DNA of 64,000 nucleotides from Diploptera punctata (GCA_030220185.1 JASPKZ010008351.1:806001-870000); one strand, 5' to 3'. Counted from the stretch's first letter, positions 44,501 through 54,299 are shown. Program-made: numbers and translations. Notes: generated from the sequence alone by a model not told the origin.

Positions 44501-47500
44501 TCCTTTGGTGATCCAGTCTATTAACTCCTAACAATGATCGTAAGAAGCGCATTTGGCTTACTTGAAGTTTATGAGAGTTTCTTTTATTTAAAATCCAATT
44601 TTCACTTCCGTATTTTAGAGCAGCTTTTGATGTGATGTTATGTAATTTAGTTTTGTCTCTGTCCTCATCTGTTTACCAAAATGTCTTCGTATTACCCCAT
44701 TCATTTTATTATATTTTTGTAATTTTGAATCAATGTCACTCTTATACTCTGCAAATACACTTCCTAAGTAAGAGAAATCTGACACTTGTTCTATAATTTT
44801 TCCATCAATCTCAATTTTCACCCGTTGTATGTTTTTTCCACACATTGCCATTGTTTTGGATTTTGAAGTGGAAATTTTCATATTATATTTGCTGGCAATT
44901 TTGAATAATTGATACGCTGCTATTTGTAAGCTATCTTCAGAATCTGATAATATTATTTGATCATCAGCATATAATATTGTTTGAATTATTTTATTCCTAG
45001 TTATTGAAATTCCACTATTTACTGTTTGTTTCCAGTCTTGCACTATTCTGTTAATATATATATTAAATAAGAGTGGAGATAGTCCGCATCCTTGTCGAAC
45101 ACCTTTGCTTGTGTTTATGTGTTCTGTTATTGCCCCTTCTTAATCTAACAAATAAAAAAGTAGTAGTGCAATTTATTATTGTGAAGGTTGCTCTTACCAG
45201 TAACACAGATTATACTGACATCTGTTGACAAAGCCTTGCACATGCACACTACAGTTCTGTAGAACTTACAAGAAAGAACTTACTTACTCACTGGCACCAT
45301 CGAACCCATAGATTCATGGCTCCATGGACATAAGCTCTCCATACATCCCTATCCTGAGCTAATGCTTTCTATTCATTCCCTGTATAATCTAATTTCCTCA
45401 AATCATAGTTAATGTTATTCTCCCACCTCATTCTTGGTCTACCAACTGAGCGTTTTCCCTCTGGCTTTCCTACAAGAAGCTTCCATGCAAGTCTCATTCC
45501 CCATACGTGCAACATGTCCTGCCCATCGCAGTCTACGAGACTTGACTGTTATTATATCTGGCTTCCTATAAAGACCACGTAGTTTATTGTTATGTAGTCT
45601 TCTCCATTCACCTGTTTGTTCATCTCTCTTTGATCCATAAATTTTCCTAAGTACTTTATTCTCAAATACTTGTAATCTCCTTTCCTCCCTTAAAGTAAGA
45701 GTCCATGTTTCGCACCCATATAATATAACTGGTAGAATAATAGTTTTATATATTTTCAGTTTAATGTTTTTTGAAAGGAATTGGGATGTTAAGAGTCTCT
45801 GCAATGCATAATAGCATGCATTTCCAGAATTGAGCCTATGTTTAATTTCTTTGTGCATCTCATTCCGATTTGTGATTATTGTTCTGTAGCATACATAGAA
45901 AAATATTTAAGAATTATAAAAATATCATTAAGAATTGTTAGAAAATGTTGAAATGGTAGGAAATGTTAGTATAAATGGAAAAAGTAAATATTGCAACAGT
46001 GTCATGAATATTGTATGCTGTAGCACAGCGATAACTAATCTATAGTAGAGACAGAATCTTCCTTTAGGGATGGTTCACACATAACATAACTTACTTTTTT
46101 TTTTTATCTGAATCATTTGCTACTTTCAGATTGATGAAAATCATTAGTTGACAAGTAAATAATTGCTGCCAACTTTAAAACTCCTAAATGAAGTTAATCA
46201 TGTTGACTTTTGAATGCCTCACTTGCACACACACACACACACACACACACAAGGTGGTCTGTGACATTCTCTATGGCACTTTGCAGTGAGCGGGCCTGTA
46301 TTGTTGTTCCTGTAGAATGGTGTGCACTAGTTAAATATTAAGATTATAGTATTCATATTGTTTATTAAACTTCCATCCATAGTAATTCTGCCCGAAGGCA
46401 GGTCCTTCACTGCAATCATAGCATTTTCATGCTATGCTTGCAGCTTTACTAGGGAATTGTAGGTGTGGTAGCTTCCCGTTGCTTTCCACACCGGTGAAGG
46501 ATGATGATGATGATAATAATAAAGATGGCCATATGATTTCAGGGACCATTTGGGCCTTAAAGTTTTCCTGACATTTATCTTATAGGTGAGGAAAAACCCC
46601 GATAAAAACCTCACCCAGAAAAACTGCTCCCACCGGGGATTGAACCCAGGCCCGCTGCATGACAAGGCAGCATGCTACCTCAAGTCCACAGCGGTGGACT
46701 ATTAACCTTAAGGCAAGAAAAAAGAGAAAGATTGGGCTATTCATGACCACTTTGAATATTCGATCAGAGAACAAGTGACTGCTGGCATAATCATTGCCAA
46801 TGTGATAACAGTCATTGCTGCTATAGTCAATTGCCAGTTAGTTTACTCACATTTTTACTGCACGTTTCAACTACTCGTGAGAATTTAATCAAAATTAAAG
46901 TGGGAGGTAACACTATGAGGTATTTACATTAATGATTGAGCTCTTGGTGATAAAATCTTGAAACATGTAGTCAATGTACCCATTTCACCAATTAGAAATT
47001 AAGAGAGTCAATGAATTGGAGAAAATGCTTTAACATCTCACCTTTAAAGTTGCATGTCTTCGCGATAAGATGGGGGAATAACATAAACCATGATTTGAGG
47101 GAGATATATTATACAGTGGATGATTGGAAGGCGTTAGCTGAGGAAAGGGATGTATGGAGACCTTATGTTAGTGTGGCCCTGAACTACAGGTTCAATAGTG
47201 CCAGTGAGTTGGTTGGTTAGTTTAATAATATATAATACTAACATTAAAAACAAGTTACGGGAAATAATATTTAATTTTAGGAAGTGATATTTTTAGGTTA
47301 TTTTTAATTATATTATTTTTAGTCTCATCATCTTACCTCAATATTAATGTTGATTTGTTCTTGAACATGTTTCAAAACAATTCTGTTTTATCGTCAGCTT
47401 GTCCAGACTGGTTTTATTTAGGTTGCACAACCTGGATGTCGATGTCAGCTCCATCCTGTGGTTGGCCAAAGAACCTCCAAACAAGGTCACGCTCCGTCGG

Positions 47501-50500
47501 TATTTCAAAATTCATAACTCTGTTTTTGTTCTTCTGAATGTAAATTTTTTCCCAAATAGTCAGCTCTTTTGTATTTTCTAACTGTTTTAACAATTTAGTG
47601 TCTGAATTTATATTATGTTTTTCAGACCAAACATGAGCATCAACTGCAGATTTTTCTATTTCCCTATTTTTAATATCTCTTATGTGTTCGTTGGTTCTAA
47701 TTTTTAGGTTTCTTTTTGTTTTTCCTATATATATATCTTCTTGAAATGAATGCAAAAAATAGGAACATTAGAGAATTATATCAGGGAATTAGTATAGAGA
47801 AGAAAGGGTTTCAGGCTAGAACAAACATAATTCGGAATGAAAATGGGGATATGATTGCAGATTCCAAGAGTATATTAAATAGATGGAAAAGTTATTTTAA
47901 TCAGCTATTAAATGTACATACAGAACAGGACATTGAGGAGGATAAGTTACAGACAGCAGAAATGCTAGTCGCAGAGCCAAGTGCATTAGAGGTTGAAATG
48001 GCGATTGAAAAATTGAAGATGTATAAAGCATCAGGTTCAGATGAGATCCCAGCAGAACTGATAAAATCAGGGGGAGAAAAATTGATTGACAAGATACGCT
48101 GGTTGCTTAGGATGATTTGGGAAAAAGAAGCTCTTCCAGATGAATGGAAGGAATCAATTATCTTACCAATTTATAAGAAAGGAGATAAAACTGATTGCAA
48201 CAACTACAGGGGCATCTCATTACTTTCAACTTCGTACAAAATTCTAACAAATATATTAGTAAGCAGACTTACTCCCTATATTGATGACATTCTAGGAGAT
48301 CATCAATGTGCATTTAGAAGAAACAGGTCTACAACAGATCAGATTTTCAGCATAAGACAGATTTTAGAGAAGAAATGGGAATATAATGGTACTGTACATC
48401 AACTATATGTAGACTTCAAAACAGCATATGATTCAATTAAGAGGGAGAAGTTATATAGTATCCTGCTGGAGTTCGGAATTCCTAAAAAGTTAGTTAGACT
48501 TATACGAATGTGTCTAAATGGCTCAAAGAGTAGGGTGCGTGTAGGCAAAGAGTTTTCAGACACTTTTGAAATCCAGAATGGGTTGAAGCAAGGAGATGCA
48601 CTATCTCCTCTACTATTTAATTTTGTACTAGAGTATGCCATTAAATCTTTAGAGAACGAGGGAGGCTTACAACTGAATGGTATTAATAAGCTGTTAGTTT
48701 ATGCTGATGATGTAGTACTACTGGCCGATAGCGAGGAGATACTAAAGGTCAACACGCACACACTATTGAGTAACACTAAGAAATTAGGACTGGAAGTAAA
48801 TATCAGTAAAACTAAATATATGGTCACACGTAGAAATTCAGTATATAATGGAAATGGACAGCTAATGACAAATGAGGGAAATTTTGAGGAGGTGGCTGAA
48901 TTCAAATACCTAGGAACAATAATCACAAATAGGAATGAGATGCACAAAGAAATTAAACATAGGCTCAATTCTGGAAATGCGTGTTATTATGCATTGCAGA
49001 GACTTTTGATGTCCCAACTCCTTTCAAAAAACGTTAAGCTGAAAATATATAAAACTATTATTCTACCAGTTATATTATATGGGTGCGAAACATGGACTCT
49101 TACTTTAAGGGAGGAAAGGAGATTACGAGTATTTGAGAATAAAGTTCTTAGGAAAATTTTTGGACCAAAGAGAGATGAACAGACAGGTGAATGGAGAAGA
49201 CTACATAACAATGAACTACATGGTCTTTATAGGAAGCCAGATATAATAAGAACAGTTAAGTCTCGTAGACTGCGATGGGCAGGACATGTTGCTCGTATGG
49301 GGAATGAAAGATGTGCATGGAAACTTCTTGTAGGAAAGCCAGAAGGAAAACGCCCAGTTGGTAGACCAAGAATGAGGTGGGAGAACAACATTAACTATGA
49401 TTTGAGGGAAGTATATTATATAGGAAATGATTGGAAAGCATTAGCTCAGGATAGGGATGTATGGAGAGCTTATGTCCGCGCGGCCATGAACCTACGGGTT
49501 CGATAGTGCCAGTGAGTAAGTAAGTATATATATATCTTTTCACAACCCATGCATTCAATTTGATATATTGCTGACTTTTTATTTTTATCAGTTTTTTCAT
49601 TTTGTTGGTTTTTATTAGTTTATTTAAACTGTCAGGAATATATAAAATTGAATGCATGGGGGTTGTGAAAAGATATATATATAGGAAAAACAAAAAGAAA
49701 CCTAAAAATTAGAACCAAAGAACACAAGAAATATTAAAAATAGGGAAATAGAAATCTGCAAATGCTGCTCATGTTTCGTCTGAAAAACATAATATAAATT
49801 CAGACACTAAATTATTAAAACAGTTAGAAAATACAAATGAGCTGACTCTTTGGGAAAAAATTTATATTCAGAAGAACAAAAACAGAGTTATGAATTTTGA
49901 AATACCGACGGAGTATGACCTTGTTTGGAGGTTCTTTGGCCAACCACAGGATGGAGCTGACATCTACATCCAGGTTGTGCAACATAAATCAAACCAGTCT
50001 GGACAAGCTGACGATAAAACAGAATTGTTTTGAAACATGTTCAAGAACAAATCAACATTAATATTGAGGTAAGATGATGAGACTAAAAATAATATAATTA
50101 CGATAGTAAAAATTTAACCATTTTTTTAATTTTGAAGACCAAGAGTTAGGTTTCTGGAAGTCCACTATTAATTTTACACTTGATAGACAATGGGACATTA
50201 CAATTAGTTTTAAAAGTACGTTAGCATTAAAGAAAAGTGTATATTATTTGAGTTACTTGGCTTCTTCTCAACTTGAATGATTACCAGATTAGACTTGAGA
50301 AATATTCAAGTATTTGGCATGCACACTAGATGATTTAAAAAGTATTCTCTTAACTTACATAATGATCTTGTGTCTTAGTGTAGAGCAAAATATTTTCTTA
50401 TATTTTATTGTCAATATTTGTCATAAATGAACTTAAAAAGAAAATGAGACATTTTTATCATTACTTATTCATTTTATCTTTAATTTTGGTCTTTTTTGTT

Positions 50501-52759
50501 TGAGATATATTCTACAAATATTTAGTCCTATGGAATGAGTGACTTTTTCAAAAGTTCTGAGAGCCTTGTGAATTTAAAAAAAAAAACATATAATATTAAA
50601 AAAATCCTTTAATTATAGATGCAACAACAAATTAGAGTTGTGAGTCAAACCAATTTATCTGCAAAATTTAATTTCTGTCTCATTGGCTTAGAGAATAACA
50701 TGTCTCCTTACAATATATTGGCAGGATTAAACATGTTAATATTAAAAATTTCAATCAAGGGCTAGGAGTGATGGGGTAAAAAGGTAAAGGTATTCCACTA
50801 CAGACATCAGGAGGCCCTTGGGTAATAGGAGGTTAAGGCTCCCACTTTTCTGGACAATCAACACTTGATGTCAGCCCTGCGTGACGGCCATATTTATCCA
50901 CTGAACAAGTTTCTGGTACTCATTTCTGTTAGAGGCTTGAGTCGACCCCAGGGCCATAGTGCCACCAGAAGTTTTGGGTCAGTTTAAAAATCCTGACCCC
51001 ACCGGGACTTGAACCCTCGACCTTCCGGCTTGTAGTATAGTGACTTAACCACTAGCTACAAGGTACAATTTATAATTACATGGTTATGCATTATATCCCT
51101 GGATCAGTGGCGAGGCATGAGTTTGGGGAGAAGGGAAGCTCCATAGTGAAAAAAAAAAGTTCAATTATAGTTTTGCCAAACTGTTTCAACTGCTTAAGAC
51201 ACGGCCAGCAGAACAATTTTTTGAGATTATTGCAACCACATAGCCAGGTGATGGTTTGAAGGAATTTCGATCAAAATGTCCAATGAAAATTTTATGGCCT
51301 TTATATTGAGTATTTAATCGGCCGTAGTGGACTAGTGGTTATGCTCCTTGCCTCTGGTCCCAAGGGTCACGGGTTCAAACCCGGCCGGGGTCGGTTGATT
51401 TTTAGGATGGAAAAATCCAAGGAGCAAGTCCTCCGGGTGGGACTTTAAGCTGTGGGTCCCGAGTCTGAAGATTTTCAGGCTCTTAAAAGACCCTTAAGCC
51501 TGAACGAAAGGCCTCTAAGCAAAATTGACCGAATTTTCCCATCCTAGTACTACGTTGGTTACATAGATGTCAATATGAGGCGGAACACTGACCACGGACC
51601 ACTCAAAGGACATGTACACGAAAACAAGTGTAACTAAATTAGTATGGTTCAAATTCTTCCCTGTATGGGGGGAGCGCCTAAATCTCTGTTAAGGGAAATA
51701 TGGGCGTACAAAAAAAAAATTGAGTATTTAATTCAGTGAGAGGCCGTGTAAATCTACAATTTTCTATTAATTTCATTTCGTTTTGAAATGAAAGTGAATT
51801 AAACGGGTGTTGTAAAAGTTTTTCAATAGCACACTCACATATTACAGTTCATGATGCTATTCCAACTCCATTTGAACATTTGCAGCAGAGCTACTAGCAT
51901 AAGAGGATTCTTGGAAGCTCATCGCTAGCAAGCTTCTATACGATTCACTCATGACAAAACTCAGAATAAAATAAATTACAAGAAATACTTGAAAATTCAC
52001 TATTTACATTCATACTATTTGTCTAGTGACAAGATCACACTTAAATATAACATAAAAGCTATATATTATAAACAATTAAATTAAATTAAATTAATAAAAC
52101 TTAGCTATTTCAATACTAACTGAGGGCAACAAACTTTGCTTTTTCTCTCAACTGCTCCCACATGAAATGACACCATTAACATGCAGGTAGGAGTAGGCAC
52201 ATCCAAGCCACTGGAATTGGATGATGTAATTTGGAAGAGTTCCGATAGGTGACACTAGCGTACATATTTAACTTATAAATTATTTACTTATCAATTTATT
52301 TTAAAATAATACAACTTCTTAACGTAATTTCATAATTTTAAATAATATTTAAAATAGTTTATTTTTGTAAAAAGTATAGGGAAGTGCCACATCCAGTGCT
52401 TCCATTGATGCCTCGCCATTGCCCTGGATTAAACCAAACCCCTCCATAGTACATATGTTGACAAGTCTTATTTAACTTGCTAAATTATACAATAATTTAC
52501 TTTCATTAGTAGTAAATGAAAATCAACTGAATGAGCAAACTTTGCACTTGGAGATATTTATAAAGACGAGTAGAGAAAGATAGTTTGAGAAAGAACAGTT
52601 ATTTTTTCTTCTTTTTTTATAGGTTGGTACCTGGTGTGGAAATTCTTCTTGTCACGATTTCGATTTGTCCGAGAACTGCTAGGAGGAATGTCAGAATCGT
52701 CTTCAGTTAATGATTTAAAGAATGGTCGCTCACGAATAAAGAAAACTCGTCGTGAATAG
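41553..52759 (+). CDS. SMIM13: SMIM13-like small integral membrane protein, two exons around an 11 kb intron
   Basis: The product has 69 residues. Exon 1 (41553-41625) encodes MKDFFLAIFSIISSLFLVLV followed by LVCL, and ends at the donor TTTAG|GTGAGAC. Exon 2 (52623-52759) follows a textbook acceptor (TTTTTTCTTCTTTTTTTATAG) and encodes WYLVWKFFLSRFRFVRELLG, a Ser/Asn/Asp-containing stretch and a basic end ..IKKTRRE. The codon split across the junction restores Gly. Human SMIM13 has the same layout: an N-terminal membrane segment ending VCGWY, then VW..FLS.F.F.RELVG. The hydrophobic segment covers about residues 4-28; the tail is polar. The cellular role is unknown. The exon 1 frame read on past the donor would give an unrelated 72-residue product, so splicing is the better model. 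NAA10 begins 123 bases after the stop, with no AATAAA or ATTAAA between. Confidence 0.88.
42430..42482 (+). repeat. S2 SINE 3' end with poly-A tail
   Basis: GAAAGACAAACCTGGGGCAT followed by TTG and an A-run matches the 3' terminus of the S2 copies at 43493-43820 and 28000-28384. It is severely 5'-truncated. Confidence 0.75.
42501..42835 (-). repeat. tRNA-headed SINE, family S1 (minus)
   Basis: It is collinear with 832-1182; the tRNA head on the minus strand reads GCCGTAGCCGAATGGTTAAG. It lies inside the SMIM13 intron. Confidence 0.87.
42869..43207 (-). mobile_element. LINE C-terminal fragment (minus)
   Basis: The 112-codon frame reads MKFLRGMIHKTKRDRIKES, then SRLKWYGHLKRMVKERLPQR and RWINKVKKSLQERGYDWEEI, the tail of a LINE reverse-transcriptase protein. 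The upstream half is absent. Confidence 0.8.
43226..43365 (-). repeat. P-d SINE remnant (tRNA B-box half)
   Basis: The tail (mirror of ATAGTAATAGCTTTAGCTTC, diverged) and the AATCAATGATAAAGAGAAAA arm are followed by only the T-arm half of the tRNA head (GGGTTTGATTCCTGGTTCAGG) and the opposite arm TTTTTCTCTTTACCATTG. Confidence 0.7.
43493..43820 (+). repeat. tRNA-headed SINE, family S2 (plus)
   Basis: The head CTCGAGGTAGCATGCTGCC with B-box GGTTCGATCCC is followed by the S2 body and ends CCTGGGGCATTTGC plus an A-run. Confidence 0.9.
44201..45140 (-). mobile_element. LINE (family L2) reverse transcriptase with YADD motif (minus)
   Basis: The minus strand reads GVRQGCGLSPLLFNIYINRI (about 45094-45035), TILYADDQIILSDSED, YNMKISTSKSKTMAMCGKN and FSYLGSVFAEYKSDIDSKLQ up to about 44615. 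It then continues after a frame break with MRFLRSLLGVNRLDHQRNT and EWKNHPRRMARNRLPKLAFQ (44552-44304). The catalytic residues are intact but the 5' half is missing and the C-terminus is shifted. Confidence 0.9.
45281..45895 (-). mobile_element. RTE-like LINE R1, 3' end (minus), diverged
   Basis: The frame 45858-45439 carries MHKEIKHRLNSGNACYYALQ, CETWTLTLREERRLQVFENK and RRLRWAGHVARMGNE. A small deletion near 45500 shifts the end, and the R1 terminus is at 45281. It is a fragment in the SMIM13 intron. Confidence 0.9.
46225..46251. repeat. CA microsatellite
   Basis: About 13 uninterrupted CA dinucleotides. Confidence 0.9.
46375..46702 (-). repeat. tRNA-headed SINE, family S2 (minus)
   Basis: The tRNA head is at the right (TAGCATGCTGCCTTGTCATG on minus). 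The body contains the same variant 3' part as the plus copy at 2572-2895 (CATAGCATTTTCATGCTATG), so these two form a subfamily. Confidence 0.87.
47062..47222 (+). mobile_element. Diverged RTE-like LINE R1 3' end
   Basis: It reads RWGNNINHDLREIYYTVDDW and KALAEERDVWRPYV, then AATAGTGCCAGTGAGTTGG. It is more diverged than the other R1 ends, so probably an older insertion. Confidence 0.75.
47285..47738 (-). mobile_element. Penelope-like element 3' part with GIY-YIG endonuclease (minus)
   Basis: The minus strand reads IYIGKTKRNLKIRTNEHIRD, REIEKSAVDAHVWSEKHNI, ELTIWEKIYIQKNKNRVMNF and DLVWRFFGQPQDGADID: a GIY-YIG nuclease domain, the endonuclease type of Penelope-like retroelements. A hammerhead-like core follows on the same strand (47397 to 47364). 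An inverted copy lies at 49648-50098. The upstream end is interrupted at a TA-repeat by the R1 insertion at 47739. Confidence 0.88.
47364..47397 (-). ncRNA. Hammerhead-ribozyme-like motif in Penelope-like element
   Basis: The order is CTGACGA, stem AAAACA/TGTTTT, GAAA, palindromic ACATGT, then U. This matches the conserved core (CUGANGA, GAAA, NUH) of the minimal hammerheads reported in Penelope-like elements, which have a tiny self-complementary stem III and may act as dimers. Stem I is not clearly paired. A plus-strand copy is at 50008-50041. Confidence 0.5.
47739..49527 (+). mobile_element. RTE-like LINE R1, longest intact reverse-transcriptase ORF
   Basis: An uninterrupted frame runs from 47746 to 49506 (about 586 residues). 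In order it carries the N-terminal linker (ILNRWKSYFNQLLNVHTEQD), ILPIYKKGDKTDCNNYRGIS, FRRNRSTTDQIF, LYVDFKTAYDSIKR, GLKQGDALSPLLFN, the catalytic LVYADDVVLLAD (about 48690-48725), KYLGTIITNRNEMHKEIKHR, GCETWTLTLREER and the basic C-terminus PVGRPRMRWENNINYDL. The 3' end is GCCAGTGAGTAAGTAAGTA, a short tandem repeat as in RTE-type elements. The endonuclease half is missing (compare 35470-36393). It sits inside the TA-repeat of a Penelope-like element, within the SMIM13 intron. Confidence 0.95.
49527..50098 (+). mobile_element. Rest of minus Penelope copy, 80-bp spacer and inverted plus copy
   Basis: 49527-49568 (TATATATCTTTTCACAACCC..) completes the minus-strand element cut by the R1 insertion. 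After a spacer, 49638-50098 is its inverted copy: a hairpin partner, then the GIY-YIG region with frame breaks (AHVSSEKHNINSDTKLLKQL, WEKIYIQKNKNRVMNFEIPT), the hammerhead-like core at 50008-50041 and the end GAGGTAAGATGATGAGACTA. Together they make a Penelope foldback. Confidence 0.85.
50100..50785. other. No gene seen
   Basis: AT-rich intronic sequence without supported features. Confidence 0.5.
50790..51062 (-). repeat. tRNA-headed SINE, family S3 (minus)
   Basis: The body GAGGCTTGAGTCGACCCCAG and B-box-containing head (GGGACTTGAACCCTCGACC on plus) are collinear with 13150-13447. The tRNA 5' end is decayed. Confidence 0.87.
51105..52421 (-). mobile_element. hAT-type transposon remnant with 8-bp target duplication
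   Basis: The ends CAGTGGCGAGGCAT (51105) and ATGCCTCGCCATTG (to 52421) are inverted repeats, and CCCTGGAT stands on both sides (51097-51104 and 52422-52429): the 8-bp duplication of hAT elements. The minus strand reads short broken pieces (SYRSLLAMSFQESSYASSSA) alignable with 6530-6600. It has lost coding capacity and is split by an S4 SINE. Confidence 0.85.
51319..51718 (+). repeat. tRNA-headed SINE, family S4, 14-bp target duplication
   Basis: The head CGGCCGTAGTGGACTAGTGG with B-box GGTTCAAACCC, a body with GGGTCCCGAGTCTGAAGATT and an A-run end at 51718. ATTGAGTATTTAAT flanks it at 51305-51318 and 51719-51732. It is full length, nested in the hAT element. Confidence 0.95.
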
Positions 52760-52841
52760 AACCTGTATTGTGTTCAAATTTGAAATAGGTCCTGAGTACA
52801 TTCCATGATAGCTTATCAAAAGCAAATCTTGTAATCTGTAA

Positions 52842-52861
52842 TTTTACTTTCTTTCACGTAG
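52842..52861 (+). promoter_or_regulatory. Probable 3' splice site in the NAA10 5' UTR
   Basis: A pyrimidine-rich run ends in CACGTAG immediately upstream of the NAA10 start. Use of this site would remove the SMIM13 last exon from a NAA10 transcript, so it bears on whether the two genes share an RNA. Confidence 0.5.
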
Positions 52862-52882
52862 CTTCTCAAATTGAAAACCAAG

Positions 52883-53431
52883 ATGAATATTAGATGTGCA
52901 AAACCAGATGACCTCATGAATATGCAACATTGTAATCTGTTATGTTTACCTGAAAATTATCAAATGAAATATTATTTTTATCATGGATTATCATGGCCAC
53001 AGTTAAGTTATGTTGCTGAAGATGAGAAAGGCCAAATAGTTGGCTATGTGCTTGCTAAAATGGAAGAAGATAGTGAAGATAATCCACATGGGCATATTAC
53101 CTCTCTGGCTGTGAAACGATCACATCGAAGATTAGGATTAGCTCAGAAACTTATGGATCAAGCCTCCAGAGCTATGGTAGAATGTTTCAAAGCTAAATAT
53201 GTCTCCTTACATGTGCGGAAAAGTAATAGAGCTGCACTTAATCTGTATACCACCACCTTGAAGTTTACGATATCAGAAATAGAACCCAAATACTATGCAG
53301 ATGGTGAGGATGCTTATGCAATGAAAAGGGATTTGGCTCCATTTGCCATACAAAATAATATTGTACCTTTTGGAGATCTGAGCTCTTCTCAAAGTACTGA
53401 TGACAAAGATGTTATAACTGAAAGACTTTGA
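52883..53431 (+). CDS. NAA10: N-alpha-acetyltransferase 10, catalytic subunit of NatA
   Basis: NAA10 (ARD1) with NAA15 forms the NatA complex, which acetylates N-termini exposed after Met removal, using acetyl-CoA, mostly at cytosolic ribosomes. The 182-residue product begins [20 protein letters not shown] and has the GNAT fold: [40 protein letters not shown] with the acetyl-CoA loop [21 protein letters not shown] and [19 protein letters not shown]. These are almost identical to human NAA10; the tail is shorter (182 against 235) and different. The ATG was chosen over the upstream in-frame TTG (52871) by homology. There are no introns in the coding region. A good acceptor (TTTTACTTTCTTTCACGTAG, to 52861) lies 21 bases before the ATG, so the 5' UTR is probably spliced. 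An AATAAA overlaps the stop (53431-53436). Confidence 0.95.
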   Translation: MNIRCAKPDDLMNMQHCNLLCLPENYQMKYYFYHGLSWPQLSYVAEDEKGQIVGYVLAKMEEDSEDNPHGHITSLAVKRSHRRLGLAQKLMDQASRAMVECFKAKYVSLHVRKSNRAALNLYTTTLKFTISEIEPKYYADGEDAYAMKRDLAPFAIQNNIVPFGDLSSSQSTDDKDVITERL

Positions 53432-53629
53432 ATAAAATGAATATACATATGTATGAATATTTTCATGACAAGCAATTTTTACATAATTACTTAAGTGATA
53501 CTTTTTTTAATGAAACTAACAGTAATATTCAGTAAAACCCCATTAAAATGCTATTTTATTTGATTGGATGTAAATAGCATATTAAGCCGCATATGACAAC
53601 AAATAGAAGAAATGTATGTATCACATATA

Positions 53630-54299
53630 CAGTGTGATTATAAAGTCCCAGTACATTTTGTGGATAACGTAGCGCAAATAAACAAAAATTATAAGGTAGT
53701 TTCTACTTTCAAGTTAGTGTTCAACATAACCTCATCAAACTCAAAACATGTTTCCGAACGATGCACCGTCGCCTGGAAAACATGCACCAACATATCCTCT
53801 GTAATCATTTCACTTGCTTGGCGTATGCGTTCTTTCAGCACTTGCAGATTAGGAAACTTGGTTCTGTACACCTATTGCTTGATGAACCTCCAAGCAAAAA
53901 AGTCCAGGGGTGCGAGGTCTGGCGAACGAGGTGCCCAGATACGAGGAGATGCCCTTCCAATCTACCTTTTGGGAAACCTGTCATTGAGATACCCGCGTAT
54001 AGCCAGAGCAAAGTGTGGTGGTGCTCCATCTTGTTGCAACACCACTGTATCAATGATACCATCTTGCTGTAACTGTGGCTATAAGAAAAGTTGCAACATA
54101 TCAAGATACACGTTTCCCGTGAGGGTTTCCTTTGGAATCAGTCTCTAACTTCTTCGTACGACTGGCCTCTTAAACGCGCAGCAACAATCTCTATCCGCTC
54201 TTCAATGGTGAACATATTTGTATCTTTCAAATGGCTGTAACAGAAATACGATATGTAAGCGATTTCTTTAAAATGTACTGGGACTTTATAATCACACTG
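53630..54299 (-). mobile_element. Mariner-like (IS630/Tc1) element, internally deleted, TA duplication
   Basis: Perfect 30-base terminal inverted repeats (start CAGTGTGATTATAAAGTCCC) are bounded by TA on each side (53628-53629, 54300-54301). On the minus strand a short N-terminal piece (FTIEERIEIVAARLRG) is followed directly by the DDE part (VVLQQDGAPPHFALAIRGYL, then WAPRSPDLTPLDFF-like and VYRTKFPNLQVLKERIRQAS). Much of the middle is gone and the frame is broken, so it can move only in trans, if at all. Confidence 0.88.

Noticed and set aside
53612..54148. 178-codon plus frame
   Set aside because: It is the antisense shadow of the mariner-like transposase fragment on the minus strand.
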